A DNA stretch of 64,000 nt from JANXUC01 sp964619065 (GCA_964619065.1 CAZUCC010000001.1:1-64000), one strand, 5' to 3'. Shown: positions 23,600 to 33,780, numbered from the stretch's first letter. Numbers and translations are program-made. Notes: generated from the sequence alone by a model not told the origin.

Positions 23600-26533
23600 A
23601 TGGCCGAAGTGGCACCACCGTCGAGCGCTCCTCACCTGGAAATCGCGCACGTACTGTTCGTAGACATCGTGGGATATTCCCGTCTGGCTATTGACCAGCA
23701 AGAGGGAGTGCTCCGGCATCTCCAGGACTTGGTACGGGCGCTGCCCAAATTCATCCAGGCTCAGGCTGATGACCAACTGGTTCGCTTGCCCACCGGGGAT
23801 GGCATGGCTTTGGTTTTCTTCGGAAATCCGGAAGCACCGGTTCGTTGCGCCATCGAGCTTGCTCATGCGCTCGCTTCCCATCCGGAGATTCCCTTGCGCA
23901 TGGGCATTCATTCCGGTCCGGTGTACCGAGTGGATGACATCAACGCAAACCGCAATGTAGCAGGCGGAGGGATCAACATTGCCCAGCGCGTCATGGATTG
24001 TGGAGACGCCGGACACATTCTGGTTTCCAATGCCGTTGCCGACGTGCTCGGCCAGCATAGTGCCTGGCGCGGGGCGTTCCGGGATTTGGGAGAGGCTGCC
24101 GTCAAACATGGAGTACGAGTTCATGTTTTCAACCTGTGTGCCGAAGGGGTTGGCAACTCAAAACGACCGCAGAAGCTACAGAGGGCGACCATGCGCAAGA
24201 CGGCACAATGGTCATCGATTGCCCTTTTGCTGGCGCTGGTTGTTGCGGGCATTGCGGGGTGGCGTTACCTGGGGCGGAAAGCCGGAATCGGCGATGTGAA
24301 TCAGCGCCGTTCGGTGGCTGTTCTGGGCTTCAGAAACCTGGGCCAACCTGGGGACCAATGGATGTCCCTGGCGTTATCCGAGATGCTGACGACGGAACTT
24401 TCGGCCGGAGAGCAGTTGCGCACAGTACCGGGAGAAAATGTGTCCCGGATGAAAAGTGAAATGAAACTACCGGATACCGATAGCTTGGGGGAAGAAACTT
24501 TATCTCATATTCGCAAGACTCTGGGGTCAGACTTGGTTGTGCTCGGTTCCTACTTTGATATTGGTGGCCAGGTTCGAGTGGACTTGCGGCTTCAGGACGC
24601 GCGTGCCGGGGAAACCATCGCGAGCGTTTCCGATAGCGCACCGGAGTTGCAGATTGCGGACCTGGTGGGCAGGGTGGGAGTCAAGCTGCGCGACAAGTGC
24701 GGAGCCCGTGAAATCACTCCGAATCAGGCGGCCGAGGCTCGAGCAGCACATCCCGCAAACATCGAATCTGTTCGTTTGTATGCGGAAGGTTTGGCAAAGC
24801 TGCGCGAGTACGACGCGCAGGCGGCACGAGATCTACTGCAGAGGGCGGTGGATGCAGATCCGAAGAACGCCCTGGTACGTTCCGCTCTAGCCGAGGCGTG
24901 GTCTCAACTGGGCTACGATGCGAAGGCTCAACAAGAGGCAGCACAAGCTTTCCACCTTTCCGGAGGCCTCTCGCGGGAAGATCATTTGGTGATTGAAGGA
25001 CGCTATCGCATTTCGACGGCGGAATGGGATAAGGCCATTAGCATCTACAACACACTGTTCAATTTCTTTCCGGACAATTTGGAATACGGGTTGAGTCTGG
25101 TGAGCGCGCAAATCTCAGGAAGCAAGGGGCAAGATGCGCTGAACACCATTCCCAGCTTGCGTAAATTGTCAGAACCTTCGCGGAGTGACCCGCGCATTGA
25201 TTTGGTCGAATCGCAGGCGGCAGCTTCAATTTCCGACTACAGACGTGGACAAGCCGCAGCAGCCAAGGCAACAGAAAAAGCACAAGGACTGGGATCTCGA
25301 TTCCTGGCTGCGCAAGGACTACGCGAACAGTGTTGGGCATTTCGCAATCTCGGTGAATTCGATAAGGCAAAAGAAGCGGGTGAGCAAGCTGTAGAAGACT
25401 TTAAAGCTGACGGGAATCTTCGGGCAGAGGCGGAGAGCCAAAGCTGTGTGGCAAATACCCTGGCGGATCAAGGGGATATCAGTTCAAGCATGAAGATGTT
25501 TGAGAAAGCGCTTTCGCTGGCTCGCCAGGCTGGAGCGCAGAAGGATATCGCCGGGGCCTTGATCAACCTCGGGAACGTGGTAGCTGCGACTGATCTTCCG
25601 AAATCTACGCAAGACTACGAAAAAGCGTTAGACACAGCCTCCGCAATCCAAGATAAGCCTGATATCTTGCGGGCGCAGAACGGTATTGGTGCAAACCTGA
25701 TGATTCAGGCAGATTTTGCGAGAGCGCGAAAGACGCTCCAAGAAGCCCTGCAGACCGCGCGTGAGATTGGCGATCAGTCTGGAGTAGTGGAGGTGTTGAT
25801 CAATCAGGCGGCTGTTTCGCTCGAACTTGGCGATTTAGACCAGGCGCAACAGGAAATCGATCCTGCTCTGGCTGCGGCCCGAAAGCTGGGACTTAAAAGA
25901 GATGTTGCTCTAGCGCTGATGGTGGGAGCTGACATTCTCGTGACCCGCGATGAACTGGGCAGCGCTGAAACGATGTACCGGGAAGCCACGGGCCTGGGCG
26001 CGCAAGCGGGAGAGAAAGGCATTGATGCCAGCGGCCGCTTAGGACTTGCTAGCCTGGCTTTGGAACAACGGCAGCCGGAGAGAGCCGAAGCAGAGGCCAA
26101 GCAAGTGGCTAAGGAATTTCATGCGGCCGGGGATACAGACCAAGAAACTGCGGCCCTCGACGTGGCCGCGCGGGCGCTAATCGCTCAGAATAAGTTGGGC
26201 CCTGCGCAGGAGGAAATTGCACAAGGGCACACGCTGGGTGCCCGGGATCAAGTCGCTATATTGCGCCTTGCGATTACAGACGCAGAACTGCGCGCAAAAA
26301 CAGGAAAATCGAGAGATGGCCTGAAAGACCTGGATAGCATCCTGCGACGCACTCAGGGAATGAAATTGCGGCGGCTAGAATTCGACGCGCAACTGGCGCG
26401 GGCCGAGGCGTTGCCAAATAGCCAAACTGCGGAGGCGCGATCCAATCTGCAAACGCTGAGCGAACAGGCCCAGTATTCTGGATTCCTCCTCGTGGCACGT
26501 AAGGCCGGGGATGCAGCGAAGATCTTTCGCTAG
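23600..26533 (+). CDS. Membrane-bound class III adenylate/guanylate cyclase with TPR repeats
   Basis: A 977-residue signalling protein. Residues 15-180 are a class III cyclase domain with metal Asp22 (Val-Asp-Ile-Val-Gly-Tyr-Ser), second Asp67 (Thr-Gly-Asp-Gly) and the Asn-Ile-Ala-Gln-Arg transition-state segment. Residues 204-225 are one membrane span. About 235-370 resembles a TolB-N/FlgO-like domain (Val-Ala-Val-Leu-Gly-Phe-Arg-Asn). From about 375 to the end are many TPRs. Substrate-selecting residues cannot be read with confidence, so cAMP or cGMP is open. The protein is cytoplasmic at the N-terminus with TPRs probably periplasmic. Confidence 0.88.
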   Translation: MAEVAPPSSAPHLEIAHVLFVDIVGYSRLAIDQQEGVLRHLQDLVRALPKFIQAQADDQLVRLPTGDGMALVFFGNPEAPVRCAIELAHALASHPEIPLRMGIHSGPVYRVDDINANRNVAGGGINIAQRVMDCGDAGHILVSNAVADVLGQHSAWRGAFRDLGEAAVKHGVRVHVFNLCAEGVGNSKRPQKLQRATMRKTAQWSSIALLLALVVAGIAGWRYLGRKAGIGDVNQRRSVAVLGFRNLGQPGDQWMSLALSEMLTTELSAGEQLRTVPGENVSRMKSEMKLPDTDSLGEETLSHIRKTLGSDLVVLGSYFDIGGQVRVDLRLQDARAGETIASVSDSAPELQIADLVGRVGVKLRDKCGAREITPNQAAEARAAHPANIESVRLYAEGLAKLREYDAQAARDLLQRAVDADPKNALVRSALAEAWSQLGYDAKAQQEAAQAFHLSGGLSREDHLVIEGRYRISTAEWDKAISIYNTLFNFFPDNLEYGLSLVSAQISGSKGQDALNTIPSLRKLSEPSRSDPRIDLVESQAAASISDYRRGQAAAAKATEKAQGLGSRFLAAQGLREQCWAFRNLGEFDKAKEAGEQAVEDFKADGNLRAEAESQSCVANTLADQGDISSSMKMFEKALSLARQAGAQKDIAGALINLGNVVAATDLPKSTQDYEKALDTASAIQDKPDILRAQNGIGANLMIQADFARARKTLQEALQTAREIGDQSGVVEVLINQAAVSLELGDLDQAQQEIDPALAAARKLGLKRDVALALMVGADILVTRDELGSAETMYREATGLGAQAGEKGIDASGRLGLASLALEQRQPERAEAEAKQVAKEFHAAGDTDQETAALDVAARALIAQNKLGPAQEEIAQGHTLGARDQVAILRLAITDAELRAKTGKSRDGLKDLDSILRRTQGMKLRRLEFDAQLARAEALPNSQTAEARSNLQTLSEQAQYSGFLLVARKAGDAAKIFR

Positions 26534-26623
26534 GAATGAGCGAAAACACCTGAGCCACGAAAAACTCTCGCGGAACTGCGGGCAAACGGTGTCGCCTGCC
26601 CCACGCGAATTTTCCTACCGTCG

Positions 26624-27253
26624 CTACTGAATGCTCACGCTCGGAAAAGCGACTGGCACCGGATTGGTCTGAATCGTTGTAAAAACGAAAGTCAAGCCCT
26701 TCCCCTGGTTTCCCGTTCCCGCCGGAAAAACCGGAAAATTGGGAACCACAAAATTCATGGTTGTTTTGTTGACGCTGGTAAAGGTGATGTTGGGGAGTTG
26801 AGGCTCTGCGGCCGTCGTGCACAATTGCAATGTGTTCGGGTGAAGAGGATCGACCTTGTTGTCGCACAGCTCCACCCCATAATTCGATATAGCAGCATTG
26901 GGCGTAAAACCGACCAGCCGCCCAAAAATTATCTTTACATTGGTGGAAGTCGACTGGAATTGGTAGAGGAATGTGTACTGCCCATCTTCACAAGCTCCGG
27001 AATTTGCAATATCACTAGGATTGTACGCATTCGTGGCTTGTTGATTGGTACAAACAACCTGCTTTGTGTAGGTCACTTTTTTTCCGTTAACAGTCAATTG
27101 TGCCGGCCCACTGGGGGCAAACAGATTCCAGAACGCTGCGTTCATGTCAAAACCGTTTTGTGAAGCTCCCCTAACCGGCACACGAGCGAAACTGGCGATC
27201 GGAGTGAGCAACGTGGCACAAATCAACAAAAGCAAAACGAAAGTTGGGCGCAT
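26624..27253 (-). CDS. Secreted protein of unknown function
   Basis: A 209-residue protein with a clear signal peptide (about residues 1-23: Arg-Pro-Thr-Phe-Val-Leu-Leu-Leu-Leu). The mature part is beta-rich with four Cys (about residues 68, 88, 129 and 144) that could form two disulfides, and it ends in a Val/Pro-rich segment. No family was recognised. It is convergent with the cyclase gene. Confidence 0.65.
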   Translation of the reverse strand: MRPTFVLLLLICATLLTPIASFARVPVRGASQNGFDMNAAFWNLFAPSGPAQLTVNGKKVTYTKQVVCTNQQATNAYNPSDIANSGACEDGQYTFLYQFQSTSTNVKIIFGRLVGFTPNAAISNYGVELCDNKVDPLHPNTLQLCTTAAEPQLPNITFTSVNKTTMNFVVPNFPVFPAGTGNQGKGLTFVFTTIQTNPVPVAFPSVSIQ

Positions 27254-27488
27254 ATCGACCTCATTTTAGCTATGAATCTTCTCGAACAGCGTTCGTCTAG
27301 CGTTGGGGGACGCAGATCAAACAGCGGTTGACGCCGGGGTTGCGTCGAAACAAACAGGCGCCATCGTAAGGCATATTTTCGGAATATGCAAACAATAACG
27401 AGGTGTGCAGTTTCTTGCGGATACGGTCAGGTTGGATTGGGAAATGGGGCACAGAGCAAAGATGGCAGGTCCGCTATACTGAGGCCGA

Positions 27489-28745
27489 ATGTTTGCGAGT
27501 ACGGCTCGAATTCGGCTCCATGGCGTACGATGCAAAAAATTGCACGCCGTCTGTATGCTTGCGACTCTTCTGCCAGCAATCGCGTTGATTATCCTGGCGG
27601 AGGACCTGCCCCACCCCCATCCAAATCTGCCCGACTTCCGCCCGAACGATCCCATAACCCGCAGCGGATTCGAGCGGTTTTACAACATGGATTACGAGCA
27701 GGCCATCGCTGACTTCGAAAAGGTTGCGGCCGAGCACTCCCAAGACCCGTTCACGATTAATAACCTGGCCAACACGTATTTGATTCGTGAGTTGTTCCGC
27801 ATGGGGGCTCTGGATCCCGCGGATTACACCAGCGACAACTTCATTGGAAATCCGAAAAGACCGGCGACACCGGAAGCAAAGCGCAAGATTAAGGAGCTCC
27901 TGGAACAGGCCAATCGGCTGGAGGAAGAGCGGTTGCGTGCCAATGCCAACGACGTGGACGCTCTCTACGCGCGTGGCGTGACGCGCGGCATGCTTTCCAG
28001 TTACACCGGGTTGCTCGACCGTTCGTGGTTTGCAGCGCTGCGCTCGGCGTTAGGCTCGCGCCACGATCATGAGCGCGTGCTGCAACTTTCACCTACGTAT
28101 ACCGATGCCAAGCTGATTGTAGGAACCCATGACTACATCTTGGGAAGTTTGCCTTGGGCGGTGAAGGTGGCGGCGTCAGTGGTTGGCTTCAGCGGCAGCC
28201 GGGAGCGGGGCATCGAGGAACTTTATGCCGCTTCGCGAGGTGGAGGCGAGGCCAGTATCGATGCGAAGATTCTGCTGGCGCTGTTCTTGCGTCGCGAGAA
28301 TCGCATTGATGAAGCGCTGACGCTGGTGCGTGGCTTAATGCAGCAGTTTCCGCAGAACGTGATTATCGCGCTTGAAGAGGGCGGCCTGTTGCGCGCGGCA
28401 CATCACGACAAGGAAGCACTGGTCGCTTACCGGAAGGTTTGGGATGCGGGCCATGCGGGGCACTTCCCTTTCGGCAACTATGAGCTATCCGCGATCAACA
28501 TGGGCGATGTGCAGCGGGCGATGAAGGATGACGCCGCTGCGCTGACGAGCTACAACCTGATGGAGGAAGTGACGAAGCCTGCCCCCGAACTCCAACAGCG
28601 CGCCGCTCTGAACGCGGGCGAGATTTATGATTTGCAACAGAAACGCGAACTGGCCGTGAAGAAATACCAAGCCGTGGTTGCGATAGATGGTTCGACGCAG
28701 TGGGCTCAAACCGCTCGGAAGTATTTGAAGGAGCCGTACCGGTGA
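27489..28745 (+). CDS. Secreted TPR protein
   Basis: A 418-residue protein with an N-terminal hydrophobic segment (about 20-38: Cys-Met-Leu-Ala-Thr-Leu-Leu-Pro-Ala-Ile-Ala-Leu-Ile-Ile) that can act as a signal or anchor. It then has several TPR-like helical repeats (for example Tyr-Glu-Gln-Ala-Ile-Ala-Asp-Phe-Glu-Lys) and a final TPR near 380-410. An internal ATG at 27555 would give a shorter signal peptide. The role is unknown. It converges with the next gene, leaving only 3 bp between stops. Confidence 0.75.
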   Translation: MFASTARIRLHGVRCKKLHAVCMLATLLPAIALIILAEDLPHPHPNLPDFRPNDPITRSGFERFYNMDYEQAIADFEKVAAEHSQDPFTINNLANTYLIRELFRMGALDPADYTSDNFIGNPKRPATPEAKRKIKELLEQANRLEEERLRANANDVDALYARGVTRGMLSSYTGLLDRSWFAALRSALGSRHDHERVLQLSPTYTDAKLIVGTHDYILGSLPWAVKVAASVVGFSGSRERGIEELYAASRGGGEASIDAKILLALFLRRENRIDEALTLVRGLMQQFPQNVIIALEEGGLLRAAHHDKEALVAYRKVWDAGHAGHFPFGNYELSAINMGDVQRAMKDDAAALTSYNLMEEVTKPAPELQQRAALNAGEIYDLQQKRELAVKKYQAVVAIDGSTQWAQTARKYLKEPYR

Positions 28746-28748
28746 GAC

Positions 28749-30074
28749 TCAGTTTTGAGTAACTTGGACGCCGGTTCTAGCGCGCGCCACAGCCCGCTCG
28801 ACTGTTCCTTCCAGAGCTTGCCTGGCTAAGACATACTCTTCCCCGGAGATGGTACCCTGCAACCGATCGACTTCAAGCTGAAATAGCTCATCCTTCAAGG
28901 CTCCCACCCATGGGGCCGAGATTTGTCTGGGCCATTCCGTGTTTTGTGCGCTCATCGTCATCACACTGGCAAATCGATGTTGTCTGCGCCAGAGCAAGAA
29001 TCCGCCCACCGCAAACAGCAGAATAGCGCTCGCGCTCAAGACCCACCATTCCAACCACCATGGTCGGGCGAAGAGCCCGGAGGAGGGCGCAGCGCTCAAA
29101 GCATTTGCGCCCTGAGAGCGCGCCCGGGAATTGTCCAAGGCAGAAAGCGCAGGAACGGGGAGAGCGGCAACCGACGGTTTCGCCGGAGATTGAATCTGAG
29201 CTTGCAGCGCCGGAAGCGTGCCCATCCCAGAAATTTCAAACTCTGACCCTTCTCCTGCTTTCACCTGGGTGGCTGCTTCGACTTGATAGCTGTTGTTGCC
29301 CGTGGGAAGAACCTGGAAAGCTGGGGATCGTGCTATGAATTTCATCGTCGGTGGCATCATGACTGCCAATTGCTGCAGCGGATACCTGCTCTTTGTACGA
29401 AGCACGGTACGGCCGTCGTAGGGTAGATCGTAGTTGAAAGCGAACTGAGTGGCTCCTGGGCGCAAGGGAAAATTCACGGTGTAATGTCCCGGCTCGCCGG
29501 GTACGGGCGCCGCGGAAATCGTCACGCCGATTTTTCCCGAACCCGCGGCATGGACAGAATCCATCTTCGCATGGGCAGGCAGGTAAACTTCAAACGTGCG
29601 CTCCCCCACTTTCGTACGTGGTGGGACAGAATCATTCCTGATCTCAACCATATCGCAGATATGAAGAAGATTTCCGTTAGTCCCGATGCGGATGATTTCA
29701 ATGCTGCCGGTTATGCCTTGCACCTTGGCGGCCGCATCGAACACATCGATAGAGACAGCATCGCCCACGGAAGCGCGCTGATCGTAGTTGACGCCTTGGT
29801 GAACCACGCGCACCAGGTGCAACGCGCCTGGATGCTGCACCTTCAGGAGAAACGACCCCCGCGAGTCCGTCTTGGTGCGTGTTTCCTCTTGCATGCCCCG
29901 GTCCAGGCGAAGAAGAATGACCTCGTCGCCAATCGCGAGCCGACTGCGGGTCTGATTGCGGACGACACCCGTAATGGTGTCCGCTGCTAGCGCGGCTGCA
30001 GACCAAACCGCGATGTAGCTAACACCCATGAGGAGCTTCCGTCTCCACGATTTTTGGCCGCCGATATGCTTCAC
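28749..30074 (-). CDS. Membrane protein with carboxypeptidase-regulatory-like domain
   Basis: A 441-residue protein. An N-terminal signal (about 1-30) is followed by a carboxypeptidase-regulatory-like beta-sandwich (about 32-110, Ile-Thr-Gly-Val-Val-Arg-Asn). The middle is a beta-rich region of unknown fold. A Pro/Ala/Ser-rich linker leads to one C-terminal membrane span (about 345-370), then a cytosolic tail with a Glu-Leu-Phe-Gln-Leu-Glu helix. It looks like an envelope sensor or assembly protein, but no specific function is known. Confidence 0.65.
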   Translation of the reverse strand: MKHIGGQKSWRRKLLMGVSYIAVWSAAALAADTITGVVRNQTRSRLAIGDEVILLRLDRGMQEETRTKTDSRGSFLLKVQHPGALHLVRVVHQGVNYDQRASVGDAVSIDVFDAAAKVQGITGSIEIIRIGTNGNLLHICDMVEIRNDSVPPRTKVGERTFEVYLPAHAKMDSVHAAGSGKIGVTISAAPVPGEPGHYTVNFPLRPGATQFAFNYDLPYDGRTVLRTKSRYPLQQLAVMMPPTMKFIARSPAFQVLPTGNNSYQVEAATQVKAGEGSEFEISGMGTLPALQAQIQSPAKPSVAALPVPALSALDNSRARSQGANALSAAPSSGLFARPWWLEWWVLSASAILLFAVGGFLLWRRQHRFASVMTMSAQNTEWPRQISAPWVGALKDELFQLEVDRLQGTISGEEYVLARQALEGTVERAVARARTGVQVTQN

Positions 30075-30120
30075 CGCCCTCCTAACTGCAGCGGAACTGC
30101 AGATCCCTCACTTCGTTAGA

Positions 30121-31149
30121 TCATTCGGTCGCTGGGCCTCTTGCCGATGGACTCACCGGATAAGGTGCGCGTCCAAACAGGATGCCGGTTTCCACTTCAA
30201 CTCGTTGCCCATCCTGCAGATATGGCTTGAATTTCCATTGCCTCAGGGCATCGCTAATCGCTTTTTCCTGGTCGGGAAATGCGCTGAGAAAGTGAATGTG
30301 TTTGACCTTGCCTTCCTTATTGATGATGATTCGGATTGGAACAGGGTTGAATTTGTGCTCGGCGAAGACCGGGTCCACCCGCGCGAGCACGGTTTCGTCG
30401 CTCGCATAATCCTTGATGCACACGGGGACAGCGCCCCCGCCTTTCCCCCCGGTGGGAGTGGCTTCCGCTGGCAACTTCATCTTGTTCATGTCCAGAATTA
30501 AACCCTTGAGAAATTTTGGGTCACGACCGGTGAGCACCAACTCCACCGTGTGGCAGCGGATTTGGGTCGCCAAAATATACCAATGCAATTGTGCTACCTC
30601 AGAGCTATATGCAAAGAAGCTGAAAGAGTGGTCCGCGACCTTGAGGGAACTCGGGGGCACTTCCACTTTGTAGTCGGCCTGTAAATTGTCCTTCGTGTAG
30701 TGGATCATTTCCCGGGCGCTGTTCGCAGGCAACGGCGTGAAGAACAGGTCCTGGGCCATGATCAAGATGCTCGCCCGATTGGGCCCTTTGTAGGAATCCG
30801 CAGGCCCAATCTGCGCCAGCACGTAGCGACCGCTCTCTGAAGGAGGCGGGCCTTCGTATTTCTCAGTCCAATTCGGAGGTAGCGCGTATGTCATTCCAAA
30901 ATACTGGTTGCTGAAGACATTGTTAGTCACGCTCCCGCCTTCCGGCCGGGGCGTCACGGAATCACTCGCGCTCGACCAGGCGCCTTTGACCAGGATGACT
31001 CCGACCGGCACCTTGGTCTGCGGCTGGGCGTTGTTAGAAAAGTCGCCACCGTTCGGGGGGAGATTTTTCTGTCCGGCTTTTTGGCCCCAGGCCAGCAACG
31101 GTACCAACCCCGCGAGAACGGCCAAGAAACAAAAAAGTCGCGAACACAT
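30121..31149 (-). CDS. Secreted protein with TonB C-terminal-like domain
   Basis: A 342-residue protein with a signal peptide (about 1-22). A middle domain (about 75-230) has the Phe-Gly-Met-Thr-Tyr-Ala-Leu-Pro-Pro-Asn-Trp start typical of secreted 'PsbP-like' beta domains. The C-terminal domain (about 255-325: Pro-Val-Pro-Ile-Arg-Ile-Ile-Ile-Asn-Lys-Glu-Gly-Lys-Val then Ala-Leu-Arg-Gln-Trp-Lys-Phe-Lys-Pro) resembles TonB_C. AAGGAAA precedes the ATG. It lacks a TonB membrane anchor of the usual kind, so energy transduction is not certain. Confidence 0.72.
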   Translation of the reverse strand: MCSRLFCFLAVLAGLVPLLAWGQKAGQKNLPPNGGDFSNNAQPQTKVPVGVILVKGAWSSASDSVTPRPEGGSVTNNVFSNQYFGMTYALPPNWTEKYEGPPPSESGRYVLAQIGPADSYKGPNRASILIMAQDLFFTPLPANSAREMIHYTKDNLQADYKVEVPPSSLKVADHSFSFFAYSSEVAQLHWYILATQIRCHTVELVLTGRDPKFLKGLILDMNKMKLPAEATPTGGKGGGAVPVCIKDYASDETVLARVDPVFAEHKFNPVPIRIIINKEGKVKHIHFLSAFPDQEKAISDALRQWKFKPYLQDGQRVEVETGILFGRAPYPVSPSARGPATE

Positions 31150-31296
31150 ATTTTTCCTTCGAAGCCGGTCCAGCCGGGTTTGTATCGCAATTTCCGCACG
31201 GCTTACGCCGCGGGCTTTATTCTCACGCCGCTTCGCGGCTAACTTCAGCGACGACCTGGGATCTACTGTTCATAGCTTTTCTATTATGGAACAAAC

Positions 31297-31322
31297 TGGC
31301 GAGACACGAGGGTGTCTCGCCA
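31297..31322 (-). terminator. Intrinsic terminator of the DUF1111 gene
   Basis: A perfect 11-bp stem, TGGCGAGACAC/GTGTCTCGCCA, with a 4-nt loop. On the minus strand GTTTGTT follows. It lies 20 bp after the stop of the di-heme gene. Confidence 0.85.
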
Positions 31323-31341
31323 GGAAGCTTGGAGCAAACAG

Positions 31342-32739
31342 CTACAGCGAACGCAGGAAGTTCAGCAGGTCCTGCTGCTGGCTGGGCGTGAGGTTATCGA
31401 AATTCCTCTCCACGGTGTTGGCTTCGCTACCCCTACTTTCGTGGGCTTCGATCGCTGTGAGCAGGTTCGTGGTGCGGCCATCGTGCATCAGGAATATCCG
31501 CTGTCCCAGACCCCACAGAGGAGCTGTACGGAACTGGTCGCCGCCAGCGCCGCCTTGCGAGACGTTATCCGCCAGACCACCGCCCATGTGATGGATCTCA
31601 AAATCGGAGAACGCGTTCACCGGCGCATTGCTCAAAGAACCGGTAATTTTCGACATTTGTGTGTTGCCAACCGTCGGATTGTGGCAGGTAGCGCAGCCGA
31701 TTGCACTAAACAAGGCGCTGCCATTGGCAATCGACTGTGCGCTGACGTTCGCACCATTCAGCACAACCCCACCGGGTGGCGGCGGGGCCAGAGTGCGCAT
31801 GAAGTTGGAAAACCCAGAGGCATCGTCGAGACCTCCCGCAGCCGTCGTCTGGCCGGGATTGTTCGAGTCCTCCGGGTAGCCCTTCCCGCCAAGGTTCAGG
31901 CAGTTTGCTGGAAGCCCACGTCCCATTTGGTCTTCCCCGGGCAACGGACGGTCTTGTGTGAACAGCAGGTTGGAGATCCCCATCTCCACGTTGTAAGCCT
32001 CGCCCGAAAAAATGTGCAGCGACTTGTTCTGCGCTTTCCAGCCGAAGCGGGTGATGGTGCCATCATTACCGTTGCGGTTGAGAGCGCCGGAAATACCAAA
32101 GTTGTTGTTGTTATTGGCCGCCTGATTGTTCAACAGAGTTGAGTCGTCGAGGTTTTCGATCAAGCCAGCACCAAAGGTCGGCGTGGGAATGCGGAAGATG
32201 ATATTGTTCGCAGCCTGTGCAGCCGCGAAGCTGGGCTGCCGTAGGCTGCACGCACCGGCATCGGAGCGGCCGGTCACGGTGAACAGGTCTTCCACTCCCC
32301 CATTGGGAGCGTTCAGGTTGGCTGTGCCGTTGTTGTTAAAAAAGAACGGGAAGCGGGCTTCACGGGTGGGGCCATTGGGGGTGATGAAGGACGGAGTGGT
32401 GTCGCCGGGCGCAACCCCGTTGCTGGTGAACTGTGCCTGGAGATTGACGGCGGGACCTGTTCCGCCAACCGCTGGTTGCGAGTGACAGGAACTGCAGCTA
32501 GTCGAGTTAAATCGTGGTCCCAGGCCGTTGGCAGCGGAATCAACTTCCTGGAAGCGTTCGAGGCCGTCATTGAAAAAGGCCAGGATTCCGGGATTGTCGT
32601 CCGCCAACACTGAAGAGAGTGCGGCGCCTGTGCCTCGATTGCCGGCCTGAACGCCTGGGTCGGTCTGAGTCAATGCCATCCCGGCTAGGGACAGCACCAC
32701 AAAAGTTAGAACTGCCGCGAGTTTAGCTGCCTTGATCAC
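31342..32739 (-). CDS. Secreted DUF1111 di-heme oxidoreductase-like protein
   Basis: A 465-residue exported c-type cytochrome protein of the DUF1111 (di-heme 'thiol oxidoreductase-like') family. The GTG start at 32739 has a perfect AGGAGG 5 nt upstream and begins a signal peptide (about 1-25). Two heme sites are present: Cys82-Ser-Ser-Cys85-His86 and Cys349-Ala-Thr-Cys352-His353. Family landmarks such as Phe-Asn-Asp-Gly-Leu-Glu-Arg-Phe and Leu-Trp-Gly-Leu-Gly are visible. It should act in the periplasm; the substrate is unknown. Confidence 0.9.
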   Translation of the reverse strand: MIKAAKLAAVLTFVVLSLAGMALTQTDPGVQAGNRGTGAALSSVLADDNPGILAFFNDGLERFQEVDSAANGLGPRFNSTSCSSCHSQPAVGGTGPAVNLQAQFTSNGVAPGDTTPSFITPNGPTREARFPFFFNNNGTANLNAPNGGVEDLFTVTGRSDAGACSLRQPSFAAAQAANNIIFRIPTPTFGAGLIENLDDSTLLNNQAANNNNNFGISGALNRNGNDGTITRFGWKAQNKSLHIFSGEAYNVEMGISNLLFTQDRPLPGEDQMGRGLPANCLNLGGKGYPEDSNNPGQTTAAGGLDDASGFSNFMRTLAPPPPGGVVLNGANVSAQSIANGSALFSAIGCATCHNPTVGNTQMSKITGSLSNAPVNAFSDFEIHHMGGGLADNVSQGGAGGDQFRTAPLWGLGQRIFLMHDGRTTNLLTAIEAHESRGSEANTVERNFDNLTPSQQQDLLNFLRSL

Positions 32740-33453
32740 GATTCCTCCTTGTGACGTGCTTTCTCTTGATTTGCCCTGAACCACTTCTGCACCCTTATTT
32801 CCCCCCGGGCACACAACACCGCTCTCGCCCCGTGGCCTGTAGACTAGCCAAGGACAGAACTTTCCCCAAGGTTTTCAGACGATTCGTGGCGAGATTAGTG
32901 GCTTAGATTCACTTCCCCCGAGGCCGGAACATCGACGAGGAAGCATTGGGGCGTTGTCCTGAACACTTCGTCAGAGAAACGCGTCTCACGTTCGTATTGA
33001 GCTCCCGCATTGCCTTGCAGTCGAAACTGTCAACGTTCTGGCTGCGGGTTGGGCCGCTATGTGAAGAGTGGCCGCGCATTCACGCCAGAGCCGCATCGTC
33101 GCGGTTCGAGCGCTGGAGCATCTTGGCGCGAATGTTAGCAAATTCATATGGGATGTCAAGAGTAATTAGGACCGCTTCCCTGTGGAAGCCCAAGCGTGGA
33201 GCCACCTTTGAAGGGTATCTTACCGAAACACTCCTTAAATCTTGTACCCGGCAGTAAATCTTATACTCGGTAGTTGCCAACCAACCCAGGATGGTTCTCC
33301 CGCAGCAAAGCTGAGCGCCACCTGGCCATTTCGTGTCGCCACCGGAGAAATTGCGGTCCTCAAATATTGGAACTTTTTTGTCCGCGCAAGCGTATCGTAA
33401 GACTAGGCCTGAGATTAGGCTGAATGCCATTCAGATCAATTCGAGGCAACGCC
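32740..33453. other. Long intergenic region
   Basis: 714 bp without a convincing gene, between the divergent DUF1111 and PspC genes. Open frames on both strands (about 100-115 codons) lack ribosome-binding sites, family motifs and normal composition. It presumably holds both promoters. No riboswitch or repeat was recognised. Confidence 0.6.
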
Positions 33454-33780
33454 ATGTACTGTAACTATTGCGGCAAGAACATTCCCGACGACGCGAATCT
33501 TTGCGCGTACTGTGGTCGTTCGATGGGGTACAACGCAAATCCCAAGCGTCTAATGCGCCCGCACGCGGGGCGCAAAATCGCCGGCGTCTGCGCCGGATTC
33601 GCGGAATACTTTGACCTGGACGCTACGTTAGTGCGGCTGGTCTGGCTTGTGATCGCGATTTTTGGCGGCGTTGGCTTACCGGCATACGTAATTGCCTGGA
33701 TTGTGATGCCGGAGGAACCCGAGGCTCTACCGGTTCCGGCCAGATATTCGGCAACGAACCAGCCAGCGACGAATCAGTAG
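33454..33780 (+). CDS. Zinc-ribbon PspC-domain membrane protein
   Basis: A 108-residue protein. Cys-Asn-Tyr-Cys-Gly and Cys-Ala-Tyr-Cys-Gly form an N-terminal zinc ribbon (residues 3-22). A PspC domain follows (about 35-90) with the motif Arg-Lys-Ile-Ala-Gly-Val-Cys-Ala-Gly-Phe-Ala-Glu-Tyr-Phe-Asp-Leu-Asp and a membrane span (about 62-85). PspC proteins are linked to envelope stress. The ATG at 33454 was preferred to an upstream ATG because it begins at the ribbon. Confidence 0.85.
   Translation: MYCNYCGKNIPDDANLCAYCGRSMGYNANPKRLMRPHAGRKIAGVCAGFAEYFDLDATLVRLVWLVIAIFGGVGLPAYVIAWIVMPEEPEALPVPARYSATNQPATNQ

Noticed and set aside
32946..33430. Two open frames of about 100-115 codons in the long gap
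   Set aside because: No ribosome-binding site, no family motif, and unusual composition for this genome.
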